Assembly (NCBI GenBank): GCA_902826255.1
Contig: CADEEC010000021.1
Span: forward strand, 1-33,784
Source of the DNA: an uncultured Hyphomicrobiales bacterium
Lineage (GTDB): Bacteria; Pseudomonadota; Alphaproteobacteria; Rhizobiales; Hyphomicrobiaceae
DNA: 33,784 nucleotides
Reading direction: 5' to 3'
Below the pieces are notes generated by a model. It was given only the letters and a program-made list of their open reading frames with translations. It was not told where the DNA came from and made no database searches. Positions within the stretch are counted from its first letter, which is position 1. Each line of letters starts with the position of its first letter. This document shows, piece after piece, positions 8,298-18,848 of this stretch. A program made the position numbers and the translations under genes.

Positions 8298-9449
8298 CTA
8301 TTGGCGCGTGACCTTGCCACCGGCGATCTTGACCAGGTAGACGCTCGGCACGTTCTGCGCGCTTTCCTTGCCGGCGGGACCCTGTTTGATGAAGGCGATG
8401 TCGCCGTTGATGCCCTTGACCTTCACGTTCCAGAGCGCCTTGCGGATCGCTTCGGGTTCGGCCTTGCCTGCGGCCTTGATTGCGGCCGTGATGGTATAAA
8501 TGCCATCCCATCCGCGGAAGCCTTCGGTCAAACCACCGACATGATACTTTTTCTCGTTCCAGAGCGAAACGAACCGCTTGGCGATGTCTGGGTTCTTCAC
8601 GGCCTCGGGGAACCACGGCGTGAAGAACACCAAATGATAGGAGTCGTTGGCAGCATCACCGGCCTGCTGGATCAGCTGGTCGGGCGAGTTGGAACCGCCC
8701 GTGGTGATGATGCGCGCCTTCACCTGCTGGTCCTTCGCCTGCTTGAGGATCAGGGTGATCTGCTCGACCGCGGTCGTAACGAACAGCGTGTCGCTGCCCG
8801 ACGCCTTGATCTTTGCAAGCTGTGCGGAGAAGTCGGTCGCCTTCGGATCCATCGTCTCCATGACGCCGACCTGAACGCCCGCCGCCTTGGCGGCCGCGGA
8901 GAACTCCTTGGAGGCGCCAAGCCCGAAATCGTTGTTGGTGGCGAGGAAGTCTGCCTTCTTGATGTTCATCTTCTTGAACAGCGGTGAGAAGGCTTTCGCT
9001 TCCATCTCCGACGTCGGGCTGATGCGGAAGATGAAGGGATTGCCCGAGGTGGTGATCTTGCCGGACGAGGAGGTCTCGACCAGCATCGGCACCTTGTACT
9101 CTTCGAGCTTCGGCATGACGGCCAGCGTTAGCGTCGAGCTCCAGGCGCCCAGCATAACCGGCACCTTCTCGCGCGTGATGAGCTTCTCGGCGGTGGAGAC
9201 GGCTTCCGTCGGGTTGGACTTGTTGTCCTCGACGATGAGCTGGATCTTCTTGCCGAGCACGCCGCCGGCAGCGTTGATTTGCTCCTCGGCGATCTTGGCG
9301 CCTTGTGTCACGTAGTTGCCGGAGGCGGCAAACGCGCCCGTCAGCGGCTGGGTGACGCCGATCTTAATCGTGTCTTGCGCAGAGGCGGTGGCGGCGAGGA
9401 GCGTCGCTCCCAGCACGGCCAGTGCCGTTTTCAATGTACGAAACATCAT
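8298..9449 (-). CDS. Periplasmic substrate-binding protein of Liv-type ABC transporter
   Basis: 383-residue type I periplasmic binding protein (Peripla_BP_6) with a clear Sec signal peptide, MMFRTLKTALAVLGATLLA, and a likely cleavage site after ATASA. The mature start DTIKIGVTQPLTGAFAASG is the family hallmark (ligand-binding Ser/Thr loop). The ATG at 9449 is chosen because GGGAAG lies about eight bases upstream and the signal peptide begins there; an in-frame ATG at 9476 would add nine residues. It is the first gene of the transporter operon. The family binds leucine-like amino acids, amides, urea or aromatic acids. Its location beside lactam-opening and F420 genes suggests an organic nitrogen compound, which is inference. 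Confidence 0.92.
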   Translation of the reverse strand: MMFRTLKTALAVLGATLLAATASAQDTIKIGVTQPLTGAFAASGNYVTQGAKIAEEQINAAGGVLGKKIQLIVEDNKSNPTEAVSTAEKLITREKVPVMLGAWSSTLTLAVMPKLEEYKVPMLVETSSSGKITTSGNPFIFRISPTSEMEAKAFSPLFKKMNIKKADFLATNNDFGLGASKEFSAAAKAAGVQVGVMETMDPKATDFSAQLAKIKASGSDTLFVTTAVEQITLILKQAKDQQVKARIITTGGSNSPDQLIQQAGDAANDSYHLVFFTPWFPEAVKNPDIAKRFVSLWNEKKYHVGGLTEGFRGWDGIYTITAAIKAAGKAEPEAIRKALWNVKVKGINGDIAFIKQGPAGKESAQNVPSVYLVKIAGGKVTRQ

Positions 9450-9522
9450 ACCGATCTTCCCTTCGATGAGACGCATTCGTCGGATGGCGCTGCCGCTTCG
9501 CGAGAGACCCGACGGCTTATTT

Positions 9523-9538
9523 GTTCCAATGTTGGAAA
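9523..9538. promoter_or_regulatory. Predicted shared operator, copy 1 (transporter operon)
   Basis: GTTCCA-ATGT-TGGAAA, containing the perfect 14-bp palindrome TTCCAATGTTGGAA, 74 bases upstream of the binding-protein start codon. It matches three other 16-bp sites in this window (13959, 20308, 23088) in half-site and in spacing. Proposed binding site for the GntR/UTRA protein encoded at 22238. Pattern seen directly; binding is inferred. Confidence 0.65.
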
Positions 9539-9632
9539 CACCATCACAGTGGAGCCTAGGTGAGCGTCAGCTCTGTTACAAGCGGCTGGACGGGGTTTTA
9601 CGCTCCCGCAAAGCATGTTTTCTCAACCGCGC

Positions 9633-10586
9633 CTATTTATTGAGCCTGGGGATGATTTCGTGAGCAATGGCCTCGACCTGCTCCTTCTCGTATTTGTACG
9701 GAACGAAGATGATGCGATCGACCCCGGCCTCGAGGTGAGGCTTTAGCTGCTCGACGCATTCCTCCGGCGTACCCATGATCGCGCTGTCCATGGTCGACTC
9801 CGACCACGAGGCGTAGTCCCATTCTGTCTGCAGCCAATGCTTCATCGGCGCTTCGATCTTGTTGCGCGGCCCGATGCAGATAGGCAGCTGGTTGGTTGAG
9901 GTGAGTTCCGCAGGGTTGCGGCCCGCCTCCTCGGCGAAGGCGACGATCTTCGCCCAGGACTTCTTGAAGCTTTCAGGCGTGTAGTAGTAGGTGAGCCAGC
10001 CGTCGCCCTTGGTGGCCGCGCGCTTCAACACCGCATCGACGTAGCCGCCGATCAGGATGGGCGGATGCGGCTTCTGCACGGGCTTCGGGTAGAGAACGGC
10101 ACCGCGCAGGTTGTAGGGCAGATATTCACCGTCGACCCGCGGCTCGGTCCATAGCCGCTTCAGGATCTCCAGATCCCGCTCCATGATCTTGCCGCGCTTG
10201 GTGAAGTCGACACCTAGCGAGTCGAACTCGCGCTTGTACCAGCCGACGGCGGCGCCCAGCAGCAAGCGGCCGTTCGAGACGTGGTCGATGGTGGCCAGTT
10301 CCTTGGCCAGCAGCACGGGATTGCGCACAGGCATCACCAGAATGCCCGTGCCGACCTTGATTTTCTTGGTACGGGCGGCGATCGCCGTGAGGATGATCAG
10401 GGCTTCGTGGATCGGAAAATTGGGCTCGACGCCGAGCAGGATGTGGTCCCAGGCCCAGAGCGACTCGTAACCCAGCTCCTCCATGCGCACGCCGTAGTCG
10501 ATCAGCTCCGTCGCGCTCGGCATCTCGGGATACTTGGTGAAGTTCCGCATCGCGATGCCGAACTCAGTTTTCTTTTTCTTGCTCAT
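9633..10586 (-). CDS. LLM-class oxidoreductase, probably F420-dependent
   Basis: 317-residue luciferase-like TIM-barrel protein. GTGILVMPVRNPVLLAKELATID and NGRLLLGAAVGWYKREFDSLG (about residues 78-135), then PPILIGGYVDAVLKRAATKGDGW (about 180-200), are the pattern of the F420-dependent LLM subgroup rather than the FMN-dependent monooxygenases. Such enzymes transfer a hydride between F420 and an organic substrate. The neighbourhood supports F420 use: a full F420 biosynthetic operon and an NADPH:F420 reductase lie a few kilobases upstream on the same strand. The gene is the last of the operon that starts with the PLP enzyme and two CoA-transferase subunits. Which bond it reduces or oxidises is unknown. 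A flavin-dependent role cannot be excluded from sequence alone. Confidence 0.85.
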   Translation of the reverse strand: MSKKKKTEFGIAMRNFTKYPEMPSATELIDYGVRMEELGYESLWAWDHILLGVEPNFPIHEALIILTAIAARTKKIKVGTGILVMPVRNPVLLAKELATIDHVSNGRLLLGAAVGWYKREFDSLGVDFTKRGKIMERDLEILKRLWTEPRVDGEYLPYNLRGAVLYPKPVQKPHPPILIGGYVDAVLKRAATKGDGWLTYYYTPESFKKSWAKIVAFAEEAGRNPAELTSTNQLPICIGPRNKIEAPMKHWLQTEWDYASWSESTMDSAIMGTPEECVEQLKPHLEAGVDRIIFVPYKYEKEQVEAIAHEIIPRLNK

Positions 10587-10629
10587 GCTGGTGTCCTTGT
10601 GCGTCGCGCTTGCGAAGGGAGGCGTTCGG

Positions 10630-11412
10630 TCAGGCGGTAAAGCGGCGGTCGGGGTCGAGGTGGCGGAGCGTGGCCAGCTCCTCCTTGGTCGGCGGCGTAA
10701 TGGCCTCCACCTTTTTGTCGAACAGCAGCTTGAACCCCGTATTTTCCTGCACCTGCTCCTTTGTGACGCCGTGCTGGAGGGCCAGCACCTTCATCTCGCG
10801 CGTGTCCTCGTCGAAGCCCATCAGGGCGAGGTCTGTCACGACGCGCCACAGGCCGCCTTCGGGCAGGCCGGCCTCGGCACGCGAACGGCGGCCCTTCACC
10901 CAGCCGGGCGAGGTGATGAAGTCGACGTCGGCGACGAAGCGGCGCTTCTCGTGCTTCATGGCCACGATCATGTTGGTGAGCGAGGAAATGTCGTTGCCGC
11001 CGCCCGTGCCCGGCAGACGGGTCTTGGGATTGTCGGCATCGCCGATGAAGGACGAGTTGAGGTTGCCGAAGCGGTCGATCTGGGCGCCGCCCATGAAGCC
11101 GATGTCGACGTAGCCGCGCTGCAGGAGCAGCAGCACATCGGTGATCGGCAGCAGCATGTTGGCGCTGCGCGTGCAACGCTGCTCGTTGGTGGACGGCGGC
11201 AGCTCGCCCGGAACGATGCGCGGGCCGATGGTGCCGCCCTCGAACAGGATGGTGAGGTGCGGGGCAAACTGGTGTTGCGCCAGCGTCGCCGCCAGCAACG
11301 GCACGCCGATGCCGGCAAACACGATCTGGCCGTCCTTGAGCAGGCGCGAGGCCATCACGCACAGCAGCTCGGAGGCGGTATAGGTCGCGTCGGCGGATTG
11401 ATGCTTAGTCAT
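10630..11412 (-). CDS. CoA-transferase family I, beta subunit (GctB/IpdB-like)
   Basis: 260-residue beta subunit of a family I CoA-transferase. E58 in LFEGGTIG fits the catalytic glutamate of glutaconate CoA-transferase (Glu54 of its beta subunit), which carries the CoA thioester intermediate. The start ATG at 11412 overlaps the stop of the alpha-subunit gene by eight bases (ATGACTAA). The two would form a heteromeric enzyme that activates a dicarboxylate or ring-derived acid with CoA. The related actinobacterial IpdAB pair instead hydrolyses a ring of a steroid-derived CoA ester, so a C-C hydrolase role is an alternative. Downstream by 43 bases is the LLM oxidoreductase. Confidence 0.87.
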   Translation of the reverse strand: MTKHQSADATYTASELLCVMASRLLKDGQIVFAGIGVPLLAATLAQHQFAPHLTILFEGGTIGPRIVPGELPPSTNEQRCTRSANMLLPITDVLLLLQRGYVDIGFMGGAQIDRFGNLNSSFIGDADNPKTRLPGTGGGNDISSLTNMIVAMKHEKRRFVADVDFITSPGWVKGRRSRAEAGLPEGGLWRVVTDLALMGFDEDTREMKVLALQHGVTKEQVQENTGFKLLFDKKVEAITPPTKEELATLRHLDPDRRFTA

Positions 11413-12376
11413 TGTGAACACTCCTGCCACGTCGGCATGCGTCGAGGACGGCGTCCATGCCGAGTTGAGAGAGATAGTCGGACCAAGACTTCGGCTCGTA
11501 GTAGTAGCGCTGGAGGTAATCCGCTGCGCCCTTGATCGGATCCTTGGAGGTGATGGCGGCGTACTCGTCGAGGTGGGTGAAGAACGGCTCGTACACACCG
11601 TAGCACTCATGCGGCGCGCAGCCGATGGGCGCTTCGACGACGGCCTCGACGGTGAAGAAGGGGATGCGCGTCTGGTCTGGCGCGCGGCGGATCTGCTCGT
11701 TGGAGACGATGCGCTCGGTCGTCAGGATCACGCGCTTGGCGGCCATGCACAGGTCGAGATCCATGAACTGCAGCCCGTCGAGCTGCGCGTTGCCGTAAGG
11801 ATCGCAGCGCTGCACGTGGATCAGCGCGACATCTGGATTGAGCGCGGGCAGCAGGCCGAGTTCCTCGCCAGTGAATGGGCAGGTCATCGTCTTGAAATCG
11901 CTGCCGAGTCGCTTGCCGACGTCGGAGCCCAGCATGGTGCGGGAAGGCATGAACGGGATGCCCATGGCGCCGGCGCGGTAGCGCAGGCCGATCGACATAT
12001 GGCTCCACTCGTCGAAGACCGCGATCTTGTTCTCGGTGTAGTGGCGCATGATCTTGGAGACGCCCCAGATCAGGCCCTGGCTGAACCAGCTTGTCTCGAC
12101 ACGGCGGCTGGCGCCGCCGGCCAGCAGCAAGTCCGTTTCCGTGGACGCGATGGAACGCGAGATGGTGAGATCCTTCTTCTTGGCGCGGATGAGCGCCCAG
12201 ATCATCGCCATTGGCGTGCGGGAGAGGTGGCAGCCGCCGAGCGCGACATGATCGCCGTTCTTGACGAGCTTTGCCGCTTCTTCCAGCGACATCACCTTTT
12301 CGCGCAGGCCGCGGTCGCGCTCCAGCGTCTCCTTGCGGAGCTGGCCGTAGGGCTCAACCAAAGCATCCTTGCTCAT
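11405..12376 (-). CDS. CoA-transferase family I, alpha subunit (GctA/IpdA-like)
   Basis: 323-residue alpha subunit with the CoA-binding glycine motif GDHVALGGCHLSRTPMA at about residues 41-57 and the family stretch PALNPDVALIHVQRCDPYGNAQ in the C-terminal half. Length and pattern fit the glutaconate CoA-transferase/IpdA group. GGGAG lies about 12 bases before the ATG. It is 22 bases downstream of the PLP enzyme gene and overlaps the beta-subunit gene, so the three are co-expressed. It likely forms an acyl-CoA from an acid released after nitrogen removal in the pathway; substrate unknown. Confidence 0.88.
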   Translation of the reverse strand: MSKDALVEPYGQLRKETLERDRGLREKVMSLEEAAKLVKNGDHVALGGCHLSRTPMAMIWALIRAKKKDLTISRSIASTETDLLLAGGASRRVETSWFSQGLIWGVSKIMRHYTENKIAVFDEWSHMSIGLRYRAGAMGIPFMPSRTMLGSDVGKRLGSDFKTMTCPFTGEELGLLPALNPDVALIHVQRCDPYGNAQLDGLQFMDLDLCMAAKRVILTTERIVSNEQIRRAPDQTRIPFFTVEAVVEAPIGCAPHECYGVYEPFFTHLDEYAAITSKDPIKGAADYLQRYYYEPKSWSDYLSQLGMDAVLDACRRGRSVHND

Positions 12377-12398
12377 GCGGGCGATGTCTCCCTGATCC

Positions 12399-13907
<1,509 letters not shown>

Positions 13908-13958
13908 GGCGCCTGCTTTCCCTGAGCAAGGGCGTGGACGCCCCATATTGTTTCTATT

Positions 13959-13974
13959 GTTCTATACTTAGAAC
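13959..13974. promoter_or_regulatory. Predicted shared operator, copy 2 (PLP enzyme operon)
   Basis: GTTCTA-TACT-TAGAAC, a perfect 6-bp inverted repeat with a 4-base spacer, in the gap between fbiC and the PLP enzyme operon. It is the most symmetrical of the four related sites in the window. Its place shows that the PLP/CoA-transferase/LLM genes have their own controlled promoter rather than depending only on readthrough from fbiC. Confidence 0.7.
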
Positions 13975-14015
13975 CACTATCCCCCGGCCCGCGTTTCTGA
14001 TCAAGGCGGATTTGT

Positions 14016-16418
14016 TCAAGCCGATCGAGATGCCTCTGGATGAAGCACCGGCCCACGGTTCGGGCGGCCGTAGAGTGTGCTGCGCTGCAACGGGATACGG
14101 CCGGCCTGTTGGATGATGTTTTCCATATGTTCGGCACCGACTTCCTGGCCATGCACGGCGCCGGCCGCGCGGGTGATGGACTCGTCCATGAGCACGCCGC
14201 CCATGTCGTTGGCGCCGGCATCGAGGCACAATGCAGCGCCGTCGGGCCCCATCTTCACCCAGGAGGCCTGTACGCGGACGATGAGAGGGTCGAGGACCAG
14301 GCGGCCGACGGCGTGCATCAGCATGGCCTCGCGGAAAGTCGGTCCCTTGCGCGCATGGCCGCGCAGGTAGATCGGCGCTTCCATGTGGACGAAGGCAAGC
14401 GGCACGAACTCGGTGAAGCCACCCGTGCGCGCCTGCAGGTCGCGGATGCGCAGGAGATGGCGTGCCCAGTGACGGTAACCGTCGATGTGGCCGAACATGA
14501 TGGTGGCTGTGCTTTTGAGGCCGACAGCGTGCGCGGCTTCCATCACGTCGAGCCACTGCTCGGTCGAGATCTTGTCGGGGCAGAGGACGGCGCGCACCTC
14601 GTCATCGAGGATCTCGGCTGCCGTACCGGGCAGGCTGCCCAGGCCGGCCGCCTTGAGGCCGGCGAGATAGGTGCGCAGCGGTTGCCCCAGCGTGCTTGCG
14701 CCATTCCAGACCTCGAGCGGCGAGAAGGCGTGCACGTGGATATCCGGTGCAGCCAGCTTCACCGCCTCGACGATCGCGCGATAGGTGTGGCCGGTGTAGC
14801 CGGGACGGATGCCACCTTGCAGGCAAACCTCGGTGGCGCCGCGCTCCCATGCCTCTTGCGTTCGCTTCGCCACTTCCTCGAGGCCGAGATCGTAGGGCTT
14901 CTCGCGCTCGGCGAAACTGTGCCGGCCCTTGGAGAAGGCGCAGAACTTGCAGCCGTAGGTGCAGATGTTGGTGTAGTTGATGTTGCGGTTGACGACGTAG
15001 GTGACGACATCGCCCACCCGCTCCGCACGCAGCGCATCGGCGGCACGGCAGACGGCCGTGAAGTCGGCGCCGCGGGCGTTGAAGAGGGTGACGATATCTT
15101 TCTCCGAAAGGCGCTCGCCGCTGCCGGCCTGGGCCAGGATGTCCAGTACGGCCGGGGAGGCGCCGGAGCCTGAACGGACGCGCGCAACGTGTGCTGCAGG
15201 TGGCCGGTCGCCGGCACCGGGGGACCATGCGTCCTCGCGCGCATAACCCGCGGTGTCGCGCTGGCGAAGCACAGGGGTACGCAGGGCCGGATCGAGCCAT
15301 GGGCTCTCGGCTGTAGTGCGCGGCGTGTCGGGTAAGTATTCGGGATAGATGGCCAGGCGCTCGACGAGCGTGCGGCCAGCGGCCTCGGTGGCGCGTTCCA
15401 GATCGCGCAGATGCGGCCAGGGCGCCTCGGGGTTTACATGATCCGGCGTAACCGGCGAGACGCCGCCCCAGTCATTGATGCCGGCGCGCACGAGCTGGGC
15501 CAGCGCGGCCGGCTGCAGGTTGGGCGGCGCCTGGATGTTCATGGCGGGACCCAGGACGATACGCGCCACGGCGATGGTCCACAGATGATCGTCCAGCGAC
15601 GGCTCGACGGCGCCCGCCATGCGTGTGCCGGGCTTGGCGCGGAAGTTCTGGATGATCACTTCCTGGATGTGGCCATAGCGGTCGTGCAGATCGCGAATGG
15701 CGAGCAGCGACTCGATGCGCTCGGCGTGCGTCTCGCCGATGCCGATTAGGATGCCGGTGGTGAAAGGCACGCCAGCGCGGCCCGCGGCTTCCAGAGTGGC
15801 AAGACGGACTGCCGGGACTTTATCCGGGGAGCCGAAGTGCGGGCCGCCGCGCTCGGAGAGGCGTTGCGACGCGGTTTCCAGCATGATGCCCTGCGAGGCG
15901 GAAACCACCTTCAGGCGGCGCAGCCAAGATTCGTCCATCACGCCGGGATTGAGGTGTGGCAGCAGCCCGGTCTCGCGCAGAACTAGACCCGCACTCTTTT
16001 CCAGATACTCGAGCGTGGAGGCGGCGCCGAGCGCTGCGAGCGCGTCGCGGGCGGCGGTGTAGCGATCCTCCGGCTGGTCGCCCAGCGTAAACAGGGCTTC
16101 CTTGCAGCCTGCAGCCGCACCGGCGCGGGCAATGTCGAGAATGGCCTCGGGCGAGAGGAAATGCGGTTCCGATTTCGAGGGCGCGCGGGCGAAGGTGCAG
16201 TAGTGGCAGACGTCGCGACAAAGACGCGTCAGCGGGATGAACACCTTCTTGGAGAAGCTGACCGTGCGGCCGTGGCCGGCGAGGCAGAGCTTCTCCGCCA
16301 GGGCCATCAGGCGCGGCAGGTCCGTGCAGTTGGCAAGCGCAAGCGCTTCGCCGCGCGAGACGGGCTGGCCCGCTTCTGCCGCGTCGAGCGCGTCATCGAT
16401 GGAGGAAAGCGTCGTCAT
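14016..16418 (-). CDS. fbiC: 7,8-didemethyl-8-hydroxy-5-deazariboflavin (Fo) synthase, CofG-CofH fusion
   Basis: 800-residue fusion of two radical-SAM domains that together make Fo, the deazaflavin chromophore of F420, from tyrosine and 5-amino-6-ribitylaminouracil. The CofG half (about 1-390) has the cluster motif C67, C71, C74 (CRDVCHYC); the CofH half (about 430-790) has C486, C490, C493 (CTYGCKFC). The fused form is the one known from actinobacteria (FbiC); methanogens carry separate CofG and CofH. The start ATG overlaps the cofC stop (ATGA). It is the last gene of pxpA-npdG-cofE-cofD-cofC-fbiC. No terminator is evident between its stop and the next operon on the same strand, so some readthrough is possible. 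Confidence 0.95.
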   Translation of the reverse strand: MTTLSSIDDALDAAEAGQPVSRGEALALANCTDLPRLMALAEKLCLAGHGRTVSFSKKVFIPLTRLCRDVCHYCTFARAPSKSEPHFLSPEAILDIARAGAAAGCKEALFTLGDQPEDRYTAARDALAALGAASTLEYLEKSAGLVLRETGLLPHLNPGVMDESWLRRLKVVSASQGIMLETASQRLSERGGPHFGSPDKVPAVRLATLEAAGRAGVPFTTGILIGIGETHAERIESLLAIRDLHDRYGHIQEVIIQNFRAKPGTRMAGAVEPSLDDHLWTIAVARIVLGPAMNIQAPPNLQPAALAQLVRAGINDWGGVSPVTPDHVNPEAPWPHLRDLERATEAAGRTLVERLAIYPEYLPDTPRTTAESPWLDPALRTPVLRQRDTAGYAREDAWSPGAGDRPPAAHVARVRSGSGASPAVLDILAQAGSGERLSEKDIVTLFNARGADFTAVCRAADALRAERVGDVVTYVVNRNINYTNICTYGCKFCAFSKGRHSFAEREKPYDLGLEEVAKRTQEAWERGATEVCLQGGIRPGYTGHTYRAIVEAVKLAAPDIHVHAFSPLEVWNGASTLGQPLRTYLAGLKAAGLGSLPGTAAEILDDEVRAVLCPDKISTEQWLDVMEAAHAVGLKSTATIMFGHIDGYRHWARHLLRIRDLQARTGGFTEFVPLAFVHMEAPIYLRGHARKGPTFREAMLMHAVGRLVLDPLIVRVQASWVKMGPDGAALCLDAGANDMGGVLMDESITRAAGAVHGQEVGAEHMENIIQQAGRIPLQRSTLYGRPNRGPVLHPEASRSA

Positions 16419-17095
16419 GGGCCTTGCACGATTGCCTTGAAGGTATTTGCGCTGTGCGCGTGGAGAAAGGCATAGCGCGGATCGTTGCCCTTGGCTGCCA
16501 TCAAGCGCATCAGGTCGCCCGGATCGTCCACATCCATGGCTATGCCGGGAAGCTCGATCACGTTGCAGGGAAGCCCGCGCTCTGCCGCGAGGGATCGATG
16601 GCGCAGCAGGCTGCCGGGTCCGAAGCTCGGCTCGAACGCATCGGGCGGCGTCACAAGGATGGCGTTGGTGCCCTCGCCCTCGCGGTTGGGAACAAAAGCG
16701 ACGCGCGGAGAGTCCGTTATGAGAGCTTGCGCGACGAGCGCCCGAACCTCGTGGGCGGTCATGAGCGGCGCGTCGGCGGGCAGCGTCACGGCGTGTGCGG
16801 CGCCTTTTGCCCGCGCTGCGGCAAAGCCTGCGGCGACAGCGGCGCTGTGGCCCCGGCGTTCAGCCTCCTTCAAGACCTTGGCCCCGATGCTGCCGGCGAT
16901 CTGAGCGACGTGCTCGTCGGGCGTGACGACCAGCACAGTGCTGATCTCTTCGATCTGCTGCAACACCGCAATCACGTCCTCGAACATGATGAGCATGAGT
17001 TGGTCGCGCGCGCACTGCGGGAGGGCCGGCGCGAGGCGCTGCTTGACGTGGCCCAATGTCTTGACAGGGACGACAGCCCAGATCGAACCGCTCAT
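16415..17095 (-). CDS. cofC: Phospholactate/phosphoenolpyruvate/3-phosphoglycerate guanylyltransferase CofC (FbiD)
   Basis: 226-residue nucleotidyltransferase. The N-terminal VPVKTLGHVKQRLAP (about 9-23) is the GTP-binding signature of CofC; HAVTLPADAPLMT carries the metal-binding aspartates, and a later region (about 190-198) holds MDVDDPGDL. CofC joins GTP to a three-carbon phospho-acid (2-phospho-L-lactate, phosphoenolpyruvate or 3-phosphoglycerate, depending on organism) to give the donor used by CofD. Which acid is used here cannot be read with confidence. Overlaps cofD and fbiC by four bases each. Confidence 0.92.
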   Translation of the reverse strand: MSGSIWAVVPVKTLGHVKQRLAPALPQCARDQLMLIMFEDVIAVLQQIEEISTVLVVTPDEHVAQIAGSIGAKVLKEAERRGHSAAVAAGFAAARAKGAAHAVTLPADAPLMTAHEVRALVAQALITDSPRVAFVPNREGEGTNAILVTPPDAFEPSFGPGSLLRHRSLAAERGLPCNVIELPGIAMDVDDPGDLMRLMAAKGNDPRYAFLHAHSANTFKAIVQGP

Positions 17096-18075
17096 CGTGC
17101 CCCCGCTTGCAGCTTGACCCCACGCTGGCTTGCAAGTTTCGCGCAGAAGGCGAGGCAGAATTTGGCGAGGTCGATTCTGTCCGCAAGCGTGTGCATCACG
17201 GTGTTGGTCACGGTGGTTGCGAGTGGCAGCGCTGGCGCGGCGGCTTCATCGGTCTTGTCGATTACGAGGCCATCGAGAATGCCAACGTAATGCTCTGCAA
17301 TTGTGCGAATGTCCGGCGACAGACCGAGCTCGGCCATGATCTTTGCAGTAGGGCCTTTCAGCGCACGGCCGCCGATGATTGGCGTAACAGCGACGATGGG
17401 GGCGCCGCTGGCGCGCAGCGCTTCCCGCATGCCTGGCACGGCGAGGATCGGATCGATGCTGAGCCAGGGATTTGACGGGCATATGACGATGCCGGCGAGA
17501 TCAGGCCGGGACAAAGCGCTGACGATCTGCGGCGTCACGCGGGCTGCGTCCGCGCCGTCGTAGCGGATGTGCTGCACGACGGGCTGACAGCGGTCGCGCA
17601 CGAAATATTCCTGGAATGCGAGCGTGCCGGCGTCGCTGTCCACGACCGTGCGCACGGGCGTGTCGGCCATGGGCAGCACGCGGGCAGAAATGCCGAAGGC
17701 GCGGGCAAGATGGGCGGTGATCGCGGTCAACGTCTCGCCAGCGTGCAGACGCCGCGTACGCTCGACGTGAGTGGCGAGATCTTTGTCGCCGAGATTGAAC
17801 CATGTGGGGCCGCCGAGCGCGGCCGTGGATTCCATGAAGTTCCAGGTCTCGTCGCGGCGTCCCCAACCGGTCTCGGGGTTGACGAGATCGGCGAGCGTGT
17901 AGAGCGTGGTATCGACGTCCGGCGAGATCGCGAGCCCGAGATGCTCGAAATCGTCGCCGGTGTTGTTGATGACGGTGAGCTTCTCGCCGAGCAGGTGCGA
18001 GAGGCCGAGCGACAGTTTGGCGCCGCCGATGCCGCCGGAGAGCGCCACATACGTCGATGCGCCGTTGCTGCTCAT
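17092..18075 (-). CDS. cofD: 2-phospho-L-lactate transferase (F420-0 synthase)
   Basis: 327-residue CofD/FbiA. ALSGGIGGAKLSLGL at residues 11-25, the NNTGDDFEHLGL motif at 37-48 and SPDVDTTLYTLA next to it are diagnostic. It transfers the phospho-acid moiety from the guanylylated donor to Fo, giving F420-0 or its dehydro form. ICPSNPWLSIDPIL in the centre matches the conserved donor-binding region. Overlaps cofE and cofC by four bases each. Confidence 0.95.
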   Translation of the reverse strand: MSSNGASTYVALSGGIGGAKLSLGLSHLLGEKLTVINNTGDDFEHLGLAISPDVDTTLYTLADLVNPETGWGRRDETWNFMESTAALGGPTWFNLGDKDLATHVERTRRLHAGETLTAITAHLARAFGISARVLPMADTPVRTVVDSDAGTLAFQEYFVRDRCQPVVQHIRYDGADAARVTPQIVSALSRPDLAGIVICPSNPWLSIDPILAVPGMREALRASGAPIVAVTPIIGGRALKGPTAKIMAELGLSPDIRTIAEHYVGILDGLVIDKTDEAAAPALPLATTVTNTVMHTLADRIDLAKFCLAFCAKLASQRGVKLQAGAR

Positions 18076-18839
18076 CGGAACAGGTCCTGATGGCGGGGAC
18101 GCACGAGGGCGCGGGCGGGCGATGGGGGTGCCGTCCAGGTGAGGCCGCGAACGACCGCGGCCGGACGGCCTTCGGCGGCCTCGCCCATGACGAGCACGGC
18201 GGCCGCCGCGACCGCGTCGGCGAAACCCGTTTCGGTGACTTCTAGCGGGCGGCCGCTCAGGTCCTTCTCGCCGCGGCGATCGTGCAGGGCGGGGACGCCG
18301 GCTGCGCCGATGGCGAGGCCGACGGTGCCGAGGCGCCAGGCCCGGCCGGCGCTGTCGGAGATGACCACCCCGATGTCGGCTTTGAAGTGCGCGTCCAGGC
18401 GCTGCTTGATGCGGCGCGCGCTGTCGTCGGGATCGAGCGGCAGCAGGAGCACGCGCTGTCCGCGGTCGTTGGCATCGAGATTGGATTGGTCGATGCCGGC
18501 GTTGGCGATGACGAGGCCGTGCCGCGTCTCGACGATCAGCACGTTCGGCCGCGCGCGCACAACTTCGCTCGCCTCGGACAGGATGGCCTCGACGAGATGG
18601 ACATCCTTTTCCGTGGCGGCTGCGATCTCTTGAGCGTGGACACTAGGTGAAAGCCTGGCGAGGTCGAGGTAGCGGCCTTCGGCCTTGGAGACGATTTTCT
18701 GCGTGACGACCAGGACATCTTGCGCGCGCGGCGTGAGAGATGCGGCTTCGAGAGCGGCGATCAGCAACGTGGGAAGGTCGTCGCCCGGGCGCACCTGGGG
18801 TATGCCGCCGAGCGGCTTAATGGTGAGCTCACTGTCCAC
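18072..18839 (-). CDS. cofE: F420-0:gamma-glutamyl ligase, single-domain
   Basis: 255-residue CofE that adds gamma-linked glutamates to F420-0 using GTP. VISDSAGRAWRLGTVGLAIG (about 157-176) followed by a DRRGEKDLSGRPLEVT segment fits the family. It is a single-domain protein: the C-terminal nitroreductase-like FMN domain of actinobacterial FbiB, which reduces dehydro-F420-0, is absent and no separate copy is in the window. GTG start, nine bases after npdG. Overlaps cofD by four bases (ATGA). Confidence 0.93.
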   Translation of the reverse strand: MDSELTIKPLGGIPQVRPGDDLPTLLIAALEAASLTPRAQDVLVVTQKIVSKAEGRYLDLARLSPSVHAQEIAAATEKDVHLVEAILSEASEVVRARPNVLIVETRHGLVIANAGIDQSNLDANDRGQRVLLLPLDPDDSARRIKQRLDAHFKADIGVVISDSAGRAWRLGTVGLAIGAAGVPALHDRRGEKDLSGRPLEVTETGFADAVAAAAVLVMGEAAEGRPAAVVRGLTWTAPPSPARALVRPRHQDLFR

Positions 18840-18848
18840 CAGGGCTGT

